From the NCBI GenBank assembly GCA_036279015.1, contig DASUJY010000065.1, positions 1 through 64,000 on the forward strand: DNA of 64,000 nt, written 5' to 3'. Below the pieces are notes generated by a model. It saw nothing but the letters and a program-made list of their open reading frames with translations, did not search any database and was not told the origin of the DNA. A program made the translations under genes and the position numbers. Source of the DNA: DATEOR01 sp036279015. Its GTDB lineage: Bacteria > Actinomycetota > Thermoleophilia > Gaiellales > Gaiellaceae. Of the stretch, positions 32,644 to 41,743 are shown piece after piece (within the stretch, counting starts at the first letter, position 1; each line of letters begins with the position of its first letter).

Positions 32644-35600
32644 CTAGCCCACCACATCTAGGCCCAGCTCGCGCGTCTGCGCGGCATACCAGTCGAGGGC
32701 CATCGCCTCGAAGCGCTCCTGCGCCTGCGCAACGAGCGCCGGGTCGCGCCGGGCGACGCCGAGCGTTCGCAGCGCGAAGGGCTCGAGGTACGTACCGGGA
32801 AAGACGCGGCGCTCGGCTTCCTCCACGGCCTCCTCGGCGCGGCCGAGCGCGACGAACGCGTCGAGACGGGTGGAGACGCCGTTGACGTAGTTCCAGATGT
32901 GCCAGTGCCAATTCTCGGCCCCCTCGAGCAGTGCTTCGAGTTGGTCGACATCGCCTCGGATCATTGCGAGCCGGGCCCGCGGTGGATCGAGCAAGACCTC
33001 GTATCCCTCGAAGCCGAGGGCCGCCGCTTCGGCCTCGAGCCGGCGGGACTCGTCGTCCAGCCCGAGTGCTGCGCACGCTACTGCGCAGGCGAGGAGGCAG
33101 CGTGGGTTGTACGCGCAGGGCGTGTCCACGTTCGCCGAGACGACCTCTTCGGCCCGCTCCGTGCGCTCGTGCATACGGTCCCACCGGCCGACTGACTCGT
33201 CGAGCAAGAGGAGGTTGCCGAGCGCGTGCACCTCGTGATGCCTGGTCAGCCGAGCGGCGATCGCAGCGTGTCGGAGCGCGTGCGATTCCGCGCTTTCCAT
33301 GTGGCCGAGCGCGAGCTCCGCAGTCGCCGAGCTCCACTGGATCAGGGCGAGGTGATCGGGATCGTTGAGCCGCGGCGCGAGGGCAAGCCGCCGTTGCGCC
33401 CACTCTGAGGAAGCGGTGACGTCCCCGAAGAACTGAGCGAGGGCCCACTGCGCCGCGAGGGCGAAGGAAAGCAGCTCCACGTCGTCGAGGCGCTCGGCGA
33501 TCGCGACGGCCCGGTCGGCCGCGGAAACGTCGTCCTCGTGCAGCGCCTTCGCGGTCAACGCATACCCGTACGATCGGCCGTCCGGAGGGGCGAGGTCGAG
33601 GGCCTGCGCGATCCAGGCCTCGAAGAGCGCGCCGTCGGGAGCAACCTTCCACATCGCGCCGCGCATCGTCGACTCAAAGGCGAGCTCGCCGTAGAACTCG
33701 CCGAGTCTGGCCGAGTCCGAGGTGTGTTCGACCGCCTTCAGCATCGCCTCCCAGAAAGCCTCGCCGTCGAACTTGAGGGCGTTGCCTCGAGCGATCGAGT
33801 GCCAGAGCTCCGGATCGGCCGGGGTGAGCTCGGCGGCCTGCCCCAGCAACGCGAGCGCGTCGTCGAGGTCGAAGCGGCCGACCGCGAGCTCGGCGGCCCG
33901 GCGGAGCCAGCGAAGCGCCGACGCTCGCAGCCTCGCGAGATCTCGATCGCGGTCGCGCCAGGCGAGCTCGGCGATCTCAGGCACGATGGCCTCCGCGTAG
34001 TGGTAGGCGAGCGTGCCGGCACGCCGGTCGTTCGCGTCCACCCCCTCGAGCCACATCGCGTAGGCAGCGTGGCGGCGCGCGCGTTCCGCTTTCGGCAGGC
34101 TGCCGTAAGCGACCTCGCGGGTGAGCGCGTGCTTGAAGACCAGCTCGGGATCGGTGGGGCGGACGAAGCCCCGCTCGACGAGCGTTCGCACCTCGGCGGC
34201 GGAACCAACGAGGGCGGGAGCCCGGCAGGCGAGAACGACCGACCGATCACAGCCGCCGCCTGAAGCGCGTCCTTCGCGGGCGCCGAGAGGAGGTCTATGC
34301 GAGCGGCGAGAACGCCCTGGATGGAGTCCGGGATCGAAAGCGCCCCGCCTTCGAGCGCCCACCCTCCGTCCCGGCGCGTCAGCAGCTCGCGGTCGAGGAG
34401 ATCGGCGAGCAGCTCCTCGACGAAAAACGGATTGCCCTCGGCATGCCGGACGAGCAGCTCGCGCGCTACCGAGTCGAGAGGTGCGGCGAGCGCTCGGTCG
34501 ATCAAATCGCCGGTCTCGTCATCACCGAGTGCCTCCAAGATCAAGGTCTCGCCGTCGGGCAGGCCCGCTCGGCCTGGTCGGGTCGTCCCAAGAATCAGCA
34601 CCGGCCCGGTTGCCTCCGAGAGCACCCGGGCGAGCAGCTCGATCAGCGGCTCGGTGGCCCAGTGCAGGTAGTCGAGCGCGAGAACGGCCGGGCCGCGCGC
34701 GCCGATCTCCGAGACGAGCCGCACCCATTCGTCCTGGAGCGCGAGCACGGCTGCGCGCGGCTCGAGATCGCCGGCGACGTCGAGGCCGAGAGTCAACCCG
34801 AGGGCTTCTCGGCCGCGAAGTTTCTCGAGCGCCGGGTCCTCCTCGCGCAGATCCAGCTCCTGCCTGAGGATGTCGGCGAGCGGGCTGTAGGTGACGCTGC
34901 GGCCGTAGGGGAGGCAGCGACCGAGCCGGAAGGTCGTGGCGGCCGGTAAGTGGCTCCGCAGCTCGCGTACGAGAGTCGTCTTACCGAGCCCCGGCTCGCC
35001 CACGAGAAACGCAAAGCGCGGCTCCTCAGGAGAGACCTTCTCTTGCAGCCAGGCCAGCTCGCGGGTGCGGCCCACGAACGTGCTCGCGAGGCTCCGCCCG
35101 CCGCGGGGGCGGCGGGGCGCGACCATGGAGCGGAGTTCGCGCGCGGCAACGCCACCCTCCTTGCCCTTCGCCTCGAACGTGCGCGGCTCGCCGAGCTCGA
35201 AGGCCTCGCCGACGAGCGCGGCGGTGCGCTCGCCGACGAGTACCTGGCCGGCGCCTGCCGCCTGCTCGAGTCGCGCCGCGACGTTCACGGCATCGCCAGT
35301 CGCGAACGAGCTCCCTTCGCGCGGGCGCCCGACGACGACCTCGCCAGTGTTCACGCCAATCCGCAGCGCGAGGCGGTCGGCAAAGAGCTCCCGGAGGCGC
35401 TCGAGCATCCACAGCGCGGTCTGCAGCGCCCGCTCCGCGTGGTCCTCCTGCGCGGCCGGAGCGCCGAACACGGCGACGACCGCGTCTCCGATGAATTTTT
35501 CGACCGTCCCCCCGCCGAGCGCGATCTCAGCTTCCATCGCGTCGTAGAAGCGCTCGAGGAGATCCCGGGCGTATTCGGGATCGAGCTCGCCGGCGAGCGC

Positions 35601-35651
35601 CGTGGAGCCGACGAGATCGGCGAACAGGACCGTCGCCAGCTTCCGCTCCAC
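32644..35651 (-). pseudogene. Class III cyclase-AAA-TPR protein gene with a one-base frameshift
   Basis: The first frame (from ATG 35651) encodes a class III cyclase domain (LFADLVGSTAL, VEKFIGDAVVAVFGAP), an AAA/STAND ATPase (VGEPGLGKTTLVREL) and reads to AAAVIGRSFSPA. The second frame resumes with ALVGSAAEVRTLVERGFVRP and a long helical TPR-like region to 32644. The join is near 34213-34235, in GGG/CCC runs. The total length, 3008 bases, is one short of a multiple of three, so a single-base loss restores a protein of about 1002 residues, the usual family size. Either a genuine inactivating mutation or a sequencing/assembly error. Confidence 0.88.
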
Positions 35652-35720
35652 CGGCCGAGCATAGAACTCGAGCCGTGCCGTGACGAGGAATGAAGCGCGG
35701 GCCCGGTTGACTCGTATGCG

Positions 35721-36141
35721 CTATGCGGGCGGAGATCCCGGGATGGCCCCGAGTTGCTGCATCATCCCCAGTGCGTCGAAGACGCCCCAGTGCTCGTGGG
35801 CAAGTCCATCGTCTCCGAACCGGATGATGTCGATCAGCTGGACATCGATGCTCTTGCCGGTCGCAAGGCATGCCCATGAACTCGCCCTGGTGCGTTCCTG
35901 TGCCACGAACGCGCGCAACGACCTTGTCACCGCTGACGAGGATGTCCTCCGCGTCCATCCGAAGGTCGGGAAACGCCGCCCTGTACATGTGGAAAAACTG
36001 CTTGACGCCTTCTTTGGTCGGTTCGAGCCCTGGCGACTCCTCGTGCTCGACGAAGTCCTCCGCGACGAGCTCGCCAAACCCGTCGATATCTCCGGCGCTA
36101 AGCAGCTCGTACATGCGCCTCATCGTGGTCGCATGAGCCAC
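35721..36141 (-). pseudogene. SnoaL-like ester cyclase gene with a one-base frameshift
   Basis: From GTG 36141 (ribosome site AAGGAGG four bases upstream) the frame gives a SnoaL-like fold: MRRMYELLSAGDIDGFGELV, DFVEHEESPGLEPTKEGVKQF and GTGTHQGEFMGMP. It should continue ATGKSIDVQLIDIIRFGDDGL...HWGVFDALGMMQQLG, but that part is in another frame. An extra T in CCTTGCGACC (around 35866-35872) explains it: the span is 421 bases, one more than a multiple of three. The corrected protein would be 139 residues, normal for the family. It lies beside the frameshifted cyclase gene. Confidence 0.8.
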
Positions 36142-36205
36142 GGTTCCTCCTTCCCTGCCGACGGCGGCGCGATCTATCGCGCAGCCGCTGGCGCAATCGC
36201 GAGGG

Positions 36206-36469
36206 TTACTCCTCGACGAGGATCACGAGGGTTTCGGGGAGGACACCGTCGTAGGCCATTGCCTCTGCGGCCTCAGGGGTTCCCATCGCTGCCATGACGG
36301 CATCCATGTCGGCCACGTCCATGAGCACCGCGACGCGAGTCCGGTTCGTGGGATCAACAAAGGTTCGGATGTTGGTCACTCCGAGCGGGCCGAAGAATTC
36401 TTCGCGCTTCGGGGAGGCAAGCCAGTGATCCGTGTCGCTGACGTCGTGGTGACCGATGACGGTCGGCAT
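36206..36469 (-). CDS. Small conserved-looking protein of unknown function
   Basis: An 87-residue protein from ATG 36469, which has AAGGAG five bases upstream; the longer in-frame extension lacks a site. The sequence (MPTVIGHHDVSDTDHWLASP...TRVAVLMDVADMDAVMAAMGTPEAAEAMAYDGV) looks like a ferredoxin-like alpha/beta fold similar to small monooxygenase-like or stress-response dimers, but I do not recognise the family. It is upstream of the ester-cyclase gene on the same strand, with a short gap, so it may be co-transcribed. Confidence 0.68.
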   Translation of the reverse strand: MPTVIGHHDVSDTDHWLASPKREEFFGPLGVTNIRTFVDPTNRTRVAVLMDVADMDAVMAAMGTPEAAEAMAYDGVLPETLVILVEE

Positions 36470-36627
36470 GGCGCTCCTTGCTGTCGTAGGCTGGTGCCGC
36501 CCCGAACGGCCCGACGATCCTACACTCGCGACGGCCCGGCCCGTACCGCTCGGCGCGACGGAACTCAGCGGCCTCTCTCGCACTGACGGTCCGGCCCTTC
36601 CCGGCTCGGTGGATTGCATGTGCTTCC

Positions 36628-36888
36628 TTGTGGGATTCAGGCGATCGCCCGGACGCCGTCGGCGCCATCGAACGGCCCGCGACGTCGGAGGAGCGCCAGC
36701 GGGCGCTCATGGAGATCGCCTGCAGGCGCAGAGGTCGCGACCCAGCTCCAGCCGTCTCTCATGGCTTCAAGACGCTCGAGGAGCTCGTTTCCTTCCAAGC
36801 CGGACCGCAGGAAGGAGAGTCTTGGATACTTCTGACACGGCATCGGCAGGCGACTGTCGAGGACATGCGAACGAAAGGTGGCGTGTGA
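36628..36888 (+). CDS. Possible small protein coupled to the DsrE gene
   Basis: An 86-residue frame whose TGA overlaps the DsrE ATG by one base (TGATG), the usual sign of translational coupling. The sequence is basic and helical at first (ATSEERQRALMEIACRRRGRD) and then EELVSFQAGPQEGESWILLTRH. The proposed TTG start at 36628 has no ribosome site, and internal ATGs are possible. No family is recognised. The coupling is the main support. Confidence 0.35.
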   Translation: MWDSGDRPDAVGAIERPATSEERQRALMEIACRRRGRDPAPAVSHGFKTLEELVSFQAGPQEGESWILLTRHRQATVEDMRTKGGV

Positions 36889-37256
36889 TGGCGGAGAGTG
36901 AAAAGGTCGTCGTGAATTTGGCCACTGGCCTCGAGGACTCGGAACGCGTGACCGTGGCCTTCCTCGTGGCCGGCGCCGCCCTCGAGAAGGGCAAGCGAGT
37001 CGCCATGTTTCTCACGAAGGAAGCCGTCCGCCTTGGGCTTCCCGGTTATGCGGAGTCAGTTGCGTGTGACGGCTGCCCACCGGTTTCGAAGCTGTTCGGC
37101 CAGTACACGGAAGGTGGCGGCGAGCTCCTCGTCTGTCCGATCTGCTTCAACGCCCGCAAGCTCGACGAATCTGCACTCGTCGCAAACGCCCGCCTGGCGG
37201 GAGCGACGCCACTCTGGGACTGGATCGACGACGGCGCTACCGTGTTCAGCTACTAG
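36888..37256 (+). CDS. DsrE family protein
   Basis: A 122-residue protein with the DsrE/DsrF-like fold: VVNLATGLEDSERVTVAFLVAGAALEKGKRVAMFLTKEAV is typical of the N-terminal half. C-terminal cysteines lie in VACDGCPPVSKLF and LLVCPICFNARKLD. Family members relay sulfur or act as small redox proteins; the C-x-x-C pairs here suggest thiol chemistry or metal binding. The ATG has AAAGGTGG upstream. It is the last gene before tRNA-fragment copy 3 and so likely island cargo. Confidence 0.85.
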   Translation: MAESEKVVVNLATGLEDSERVTVAFLVAGAALEKGKRVAMFLTKEAVRLGLPGYAESVACDGCPPVSKLFGQYTEGGGELLVCPICFNARKLDESALVANARLAGATPLWDWIDDGATVFSY

Positions 37257-37329
37257 AAGAGCGCGCTCGAAGACGAGGCCTTCGTGACGGGGCCGGAAGG
37301 CGTCTCTCCCGAAAGAGATCGGTCGGTCA

Positions 37330-37374
37330 TGGAGCTAGCCGGACTCGAACCGGCGACCTCCTGGTGCGATCCAG
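37330..37374 (-). repeat. tRNA-Ala-like 3' fragment, copy 3
   Basis: On the minus strand the sequence reads CCTGG-ATCGCA-CCAGG (anticodon loop one base short), AGGTC, T arm GCCGG-TTCGAGT-CCGGC, TAGCTCC and A. It is nearly identical to copies 1 and 2 over about 40 bases. As in those, the D arm and 5' acceptor strand are missing, so it is not functional. Unlike copies 1 and 2, the 42-base downstream block is not found here. Confidence 0.7.
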
Positions 37375-37714
37375 GTTCGGGCGATTCTGGGCTCTTCCCG
37401 CCGTCTCGTCTTCGTTCACGAATCTTCGTAATTGCAGGCGCTTTTGGGCGGCTTAGCGCCTAGGACTTCACGCCCTTTCCCGCTCCTTCGCGCTCAGGCT
37501 GTGTCATATTTGTGTCACTCCTGATTGCCTAGCGTGGCAACGAACGAGCCACTCGCGCCACCGCGAGCGCCGATACATCGCGCGCGTGCGCGCGGAGAAT
37601 TTGCGGCGGCGTGCCTCCAACTTGTCCTCCCGATGGTTCCGAGCTACAGTCGCCGGCGGCGTGCGCCGCTCGCATGGTCGGACGCCACCCACGGAGAGGA
37701 ACTCGAGGAACTTC
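37375..37714. other. Gene-free stretch after tRNA-fragment copy 3
   Basis: No gene is supported. The stretch holds a tiny minus-strand frame (37460-37507), with codons SDTNMTQPE spanning its start, that faintly recalls integrase C-termini. It also has the direct repeat GTGTCA-TATTT-GTGTCA (about 37501-37517), which could be arm-type sites or a regulator site. It probably marks the right-hand boundary of the accessory region. Confidence 0.35.
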
Positions 37715-39418
37715 TTGCGGGCACTCATCGCAGGTGGTGGCATGGCGGGGCTGATGACCGCTCTGGCGCTGCGGGAATCGGGCGTCTTCACCACGATCGA
37801 CGTCTTCGAGCAGACGCGCACGCCGAGCACCGCGGGAGCCGGCCTGAACATTTCTCCGAACGGAGCAAGGCTGTGCCGGTGGCTCGGCGTCGACCTCGAC
37901 GGCGGTGACCCCAAGGGCCCCAACGGCGCAATCGACGGCGGCAGGGCGGCGATCCTCCACGAGACCCGGATGGTCTGGGAGGACGGCTCGATCACGCGGA
38001 AGCCGCTCGACCACAACACCGCGGCCGGCGACCACGCCGGCTTCCACCACATGCACCGCCTCGACCTGCTCATGGCCCTCTACAAGCGCGTCCTCGAGTT
38101 CGCGCCAGAGGCGGGCGCCAACTGCCCGATCGAGGTCCACATGGCCAAGCGCCTGGAGGCCGTGGACCAGGACGAGGAGTCCGTGACCGCGACGTTCTCC
38201 GACGACACGTCCGAGACCGGAGATCTGCTGATCGGTGCCGACGGCGTCGACTCCCAGGTGCTGGAGGCGATCTGGCCGGGCGTGTCGACCAAGCGCTGGA
38301 CCGAGGTTGTCGTCTACCGCGGTCTGGTCCCGAGGGACAAGGTGGCCGCGGCGCGCCAGCCCGACGGCAGCCCGCTCGACTACAACCCCATCGACACGAT
38401 GTCGATGGACACCCGCGAGACCCCAACGGCGCAGCATCTCACGTACTGGGTCCGCGGCGGCGAACTGCTCAACGTGTGGCTCGCCTACTACGAGCCCAAC
38501 GCCGAGGAGTTCGAGCGCCGGGAGAGCGACTGGTTCCCCGCCGACCGCGATGAGATGGTCGGCAATATGAGCATGGCGTTCGCGGGCGACCCCCGTCACG
38601 ACGACGTCGTCGCACTCACGAGCCTGATGGAGAACCCGACGAAATGGGGGCTCTACGACCGTGACGCGCTCGAGAACTGGACGGAGGGTCGCGTGGGCCT
38701 GGTGGGTGACGCTGCTCACCCGATGCTGCCCACCTTCGGCCAGGGTGCCGCGCAGGCCTTCGAGGACGCCGCGGCACTGGGCAAGTGCTTCGAGCTCCAC
38801 GGCACGGACATCTACCGCGCGCTGTTGCACTACGAGCGCGTGCGTTACTACCGGGCGACGCGCTTCCAGTTCGCGTCGAAGTTCCTGTTCAAGCACCTCG
38901 AGCCGGAGGACTCGCCTGAGCGCCGGAAGATCCTCGCCGCGGTTAACGAGCGTGACTACCCCGTCTTCGATCACACGGAGCGTGCGGGCAGCGACGACTC
39001 GTGGATCTACGCGTTCGACGCGCGCGAGATCGGCGACAAGCTGCCGATCAGGAAGCTCGGGCCGTGGCACTTCCGCTCGCGGAACGAGGCGCTCAAAAGC
39101 GCCCGCAGGGAGGTCCTCACCAACCTTTGGAAGCCGGCGAAGCCATGGACCGGCGACCGGCCCGTCACACGCGAGGAGCTCGCGCATCACACGACCTTCG
39201 ACGACTGCTGGGTCGTCATCCGCGGCAAGGTCTACGACTTCAGCGAGTGGAAGGACCACCATCCGGGTGGGCCCTTCGTCGCGCGCATGTACGGCGGGAA
39301 GGACGCCACGGCCGAGTTCGGCGACTACCACAGCCCGCTCGCGGAGCGGCACATGGAGCACTTCTGCGTCGGGCCGCTCGTCGGAGCCCCCGCCGAGCCC
39401 GCCGGCGACGCCGTCTAG
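37715..39418 (+). CDS. FAD-dependent monooxygenase fused to cytochrome b5
   Basis: A 567-residue protein. Residues about 1-400 form a group A flavin monooxygenase of the salicylate hydroxylase/UbiH type: the dinucleotide motif LIAGGGMAGLMTALAL, the GADGVDSQVLEAI (DG) motif and the FAD-binding GRVGLVGDAAHPMLPTFGQGAAQAFEDA. Residues about 485-560 form a cytochrome b5-like haem domain: FSEWKDHHPGGPF (first haem His) and DYHSPLAERHMEHFCVG (second His). The TTG at 37715 was chosen for the GAGGAA four bases upstream; the upstream extension is low-complexity. The fusion suggests that a haem domain feeds electrons to, or accepts them from, the hydroxylase. Confidence 0.85.
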   Translation: MRALIAGGGMAGLMTALALRESGVFTTIDVFEQTRTPSTAGAGLNISPNGARLCRWLGVDLDGGDPKGPNGAIDGGRAAILHETRMVWEDGSITRKPLDHNTAAGDHAGFHHMHRLDLLMALYKRVLEFAPEAGANCPIEVHMAKRLEAVDQDEESVTATFSDDTSETGDLLIGADGVDSQVLEAIWPGVSTKRWTEVVVYRGLVPRDKVAAARQPDGSPLDYNPIDTMSMDTRETPTAQHLTYWVRGGELLNVWLAYYEPNAEEFERRESDWFPADRDEMVGNMSMAFAGDPRHDDVVALTSLMENPTKWGLYDRDALENWTEGRVGLVGDAAHPMLPTFGQGAAQAFEDAAALGKCFELHGTDIYRALLHYERVRYYRATRFQFASKFLFKHLEPEDSPERRKILAAVNERDYPVFDHTERAGSDDSWIYAFDAREIGDKLPIRKLGPWHFRSRNEALKSARREVLTNLWKPAKPWTGDRPVTREELAHHTTFDDCWVVIRGKVYDFSEWKDHHPGGPFVARMYGGKDATAEFGDYHSPLAERHMEHFCVGPLVGAPAEPAGDAV

Positions 39419-39496
39419 GTCGAGCCGCGTGTCGCTCCAGGACGAACGCATGATCTTCGTTAGCGCCGGCTCCGGCCGCCTGCGTGGGACTAGGAT

Positions 39497-40144
39497 CTGA
39501 CGATCCGCACGGTCCTCTGCTTCGGCGACTCGAACACCTGGGGGCTCGACCCGGCGACAGGTGAGCGCTTCCCGCGCGAGGTGCGCTGGCCCGGAGTCGT
39601 CGCGCGCGAGCTCGGGCCGCACGCCACAGTCGTCGAGGAGGGGCTCCCCGGCCGGACGGCCGCCGTGCTCGACCCCGCCTGGCCGCACTACACCGGCCTG
39701 CCCTACCTCCGACCGGCGCTCGAGTCGCATGCGCCGCTCGACGCGGTCGCGATCATGCTCGGGACGAACGACGTTCAGGAGCCGTACCGGCGCAGCGCGG
39801 CCGGGATCGCGAGCGACATCGCGGGCCTCGCGGAGATCGTCCTGCGGAGCGCCTGCGGTCCCGAGAACGGCGTGACACACGTTCTCCTCGTCGCTCCCCC
39901 ACCGCTCGGCAAGCTGAGGGACGCCATGTCGGAGGCCTCGTACGGCCCGGGGGCGGAATCGTCTCGCCGGCTCGGCGAGCTGCTCTCGGCCGTGGCGGAC
40001 GGCGCCGGGCTCGGCTTCCTGGACGCCGGAATCGTCACGTCATTCAGCGAGGCGGACGGCTTCCATCTCGACGCAAGCGGGCACGAGGCGCTCGGGCGAG
40101 CGGTCGCGGGCGCGCTCCGCGCCGGGCTAGCGGAGGGCGGGTAG
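39497..40144 (+). CDS. SGNH hydrolase (GDSL esterase), apparent CTG start
   Basis: A 215-residue cytoplasmic SGNH hydrolase: block I VLCFGDSNTWG (Ser), block III VAIMLGTNDVQ (Asn) and block V DGFHLDASGHEALG (Asp/His). The catalytic block I begins only about 8 codons after a TAG stop, and the only start-like codon between is CTG 39497 (then ACG, giving MTIRTVLCFGDSN), with GGGA seven bases upstream. The next GTG (39581) would delete the nucleophile. The gene therefore uses CTG or is inactive. It overlaps the leftward LLM gene by 18 bases. It probably cleaves a small ester. Confidence 0.82.
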   Translation: MTIRTVLCFGDSNTWGLDPATGERFPREVRWPGVVARELGPHATVVEEGLPGRTAAVLDPAWPHYTGLPYLRPALESHAPLDAVAIMLGTNDVQEPYRRSAAGIASDIAGLAEIVLRSACGPENGVTHVLLVAPPPLGKLRDAMSEASYGPGAESSRRLGELLSAVADGAGLGFLDAGIVTSFSEADGFHLDASGHEALGRAVAGALRAGLAEGG

Positions 40145-41239
40145 CACTTCCGCTGCGAACAGCTTCAGGGAGCGCATCACCTTCTCGTGGGGGAGGTTGC
40201 CGAAGGCGAAGAGGAGGCAGAGCTGGCGCAGCCCCAGTTCGTTCACCTGGGCCAGGAGCTGCTCGCGGACCCTCGCGGGCGAGCCGCAGACGACGATGCC
40301 GGCCTCCTGGACGTCCTCAAAGCTCTCGGGCGCCTGCATCGAGCGCGCGAAGATGTCCCGGTGGAAGGCGTAGCTGTCCGGCAGGAGCGCCGGGTCCGGC
40401 GGCAGCGCCGCGTCCGCGAAGAGGAAGAGCATGTGCGAGAGCGCGGGGTCGCAGTCGGCGACGGCCTCCTCGTCCGTCGGCGCGACGTAGACGTTGCGGA
40501 AGAGCATGAACGTCTCGCGCCCGATGCGGCCGTCGGCGTCGGCCGCCAGGCCGAGGTAGTGGTCGAGCTTCTCGCCGACGACGGTCGTCGGCAGGAAGAT
40601 CGTCGACATGCCGAAGCCCTGGGAGGCGACCCACTCGATCGTGGCCGGGCTCTCGGCCGCCGCCCAGACCGGCGGATGCGGCTTCTGCAGCGGCCGCGGG
40701 TAGACGGCCGTGCGGCCCAGCGAGTAGAAGTCGCCGTCGTGCTCGAGCTCGACCTCGGTCCACGCCGCGACCATGAGCTCCATCCCCTCCTGGAAGCGCG
40801 GGCGCAGCTCGTCGAAGTCCATCCCGAGCTTCTGCACCTCCTGGAAGTCGATGCCGCGCCCGACGCCGACCTCGAGGCGGCCACCGGAGAGCACGTCCAG
40901 CATCGCCGCCTCCTCCGCGAGGCGGAGCGGCTCGTGGAAGGGGACGACGTTGACCATCACCCCGAGCCGGATCCGCTCGGTGCGGGCCGCGAGAGCTCCG
41001 AGCATCACGTTCGGCGACGGAAGCAGGTTGTAGGCGGTGAAGTGGTGCTCGGAAAGAAAGACGCAGTCGAATCCGAGCCGCTCCGCGGCCAGCCACTCCT
41101 CCATGTGCTCGGCATAGACGCGCGCCGCGAGCGATGGGTCGTAGCGGGCAGGGTCGTTGTCGTACGGGTAGTGGCAGAGGTCGAAGATCGAGACCCCGAG
41201 CCGATCGAGGCTGCTCAGAGGCGCCGACACGCGGCGCAT
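40127..41239 (-). CDS. LLM class flavin/F420-dependent oxidoreductase
   Basis: A 370-residue luciferase-like TIM-barrel enzyme. The N-terminal LGVSIFDLCHYPYDN, VFLSEHHFTAYNLLPSPNVMLGALAA and LDVLSGGRLEVGVGRGID are typical; the C-terminal part shows CGSPARVREQLLAQVNELG. Members use FMNH2 or F420 with small organic substrates. The gene starts 4 bases downstream of the PaaI thioesterase gene on the same strand, so the two form an operon next to the anthraniloyl-CoA cluster. Confidence 0.9.
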   Translation of the reverse strand: MRRVSAPLSSLDRLGVSIFDLCHYPYDNDPARYDPSLAARVYAEHMEEWLAAERLGFDCVFLSEHHFTAYNLLPSPNVMLGALAARTERIRLGVMVNVVPFHEPLRLAEEAAMLDVLSGGRLEVGVGRGIDFQEVQKLGMDFDELRPRFQEGMELMVAAWTEVELEHDGDFYSLGRTAVYPRPLQKPHPPVWAAAESPATIEWVASQGFGMSTIFLPTTVVGEKLDHYLGLAADADGRIGRETFMLFRNVYVAPTDEEAVADCDPALSHMLFLFADAALPPDPALLPDSYAFHRDIFARSMQAPESFEDVQEAGIVVCGSPARVREQLLAQVNELGLRQLCLLFAFGNLPHEKVMRSLKLFAAEVLPALR

Positions 41240-41243
41240 CCTC

Positions 41244-41663
41244 TCATTCCCGGCCTCGTTCGCGAACCGCGACCGTCACGCGACCGAGCGCACAGAGGCG
41301 CCCGTTGTCGTCGGTCAGCTCGACGTCCCAGATCCACGTCGTTCGGCCCCGGTGCCGCCTGCGGGCCGTCGCGTTGATCGATCCCGAGGCGATCGGCCGG
41401 AGGAAGGAGCAGCTGTTGGACATCCCCAGGGCGACCTTGCCCTCCTGCGCGACGCCGTGGTTCGTCCCGAGTGACGCGAGGGCCTCCGCGACCGACGCGT
41501 GCACTCCTCCGTGGACGAGACCGGTCGGCTGCGTGACGTGCTCGCGGACGGGAACGCGGCCGCGGACGACCTCCTCGCTCGCCTCCAGGATCTCCAGTCC
41601 GTAGTGGCGATCGAAGGGTGAGGTCTCGAGCAGCGGGTCGACCGGATCGCCCGCGTCGCTCAT
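41244..41663 (-). CDS. PaaI family acyl-CoA thioesterase
   Basis: A 139-residue hot-dog fold thioesterase: DRHYGLEILEASEEVVRGRVPV, then TGLVHGGVHASVAEALASLG with the family HGG and the catalytic acidic residue, and CSFLRPIASGSI. These enzymes hydrolyse aromatic acyl-CoAs, preventing CoA trapping in ring-degradation pathways. This fits its position, divergent from the anthraniloyl-CoA operon. ATG 41663 is used; a GTG at 41693 adds 10 residues. Confidence 0.88.
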   Translation of the reverse strand: MSDAGDPVDPLLETSPFDRHYGLEILEASEEVVRGRVPVREHVTQPTGLVHGGVHASVAEALASLGTNHGVAQEGKVALGMSNSCSFLRPIASGSINATARRRHRGRTTWIWDVELTDDNGRLCALGRVTVAVRERGRE

Positions 41664-41743
41664 GGCCGACCTCGGGCCGCGATCGGTTGCCACGTCACGG
41701 CGCTCAAGTGTAAAGCTCCCTCCACGCGAACACGGACGTTCAC

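Noticed and set aside
30106..37374. Complete tRNA-Ala genes at the three tRNA-like sites
   Set aside because: None has a D arm or the 5' acceptor strand; only the 3' halves remain. The frames that read RRSPVRVRLAP across them are typical translations of tRNA T arms, not proteins.
37460..37507. Tiny frame MTQPEREGAGKGVKS near the third tRNA fragment
   Set aside because: It may be the tail of a lost integrase, but it is too short and lacks any upstream integrase sequence.
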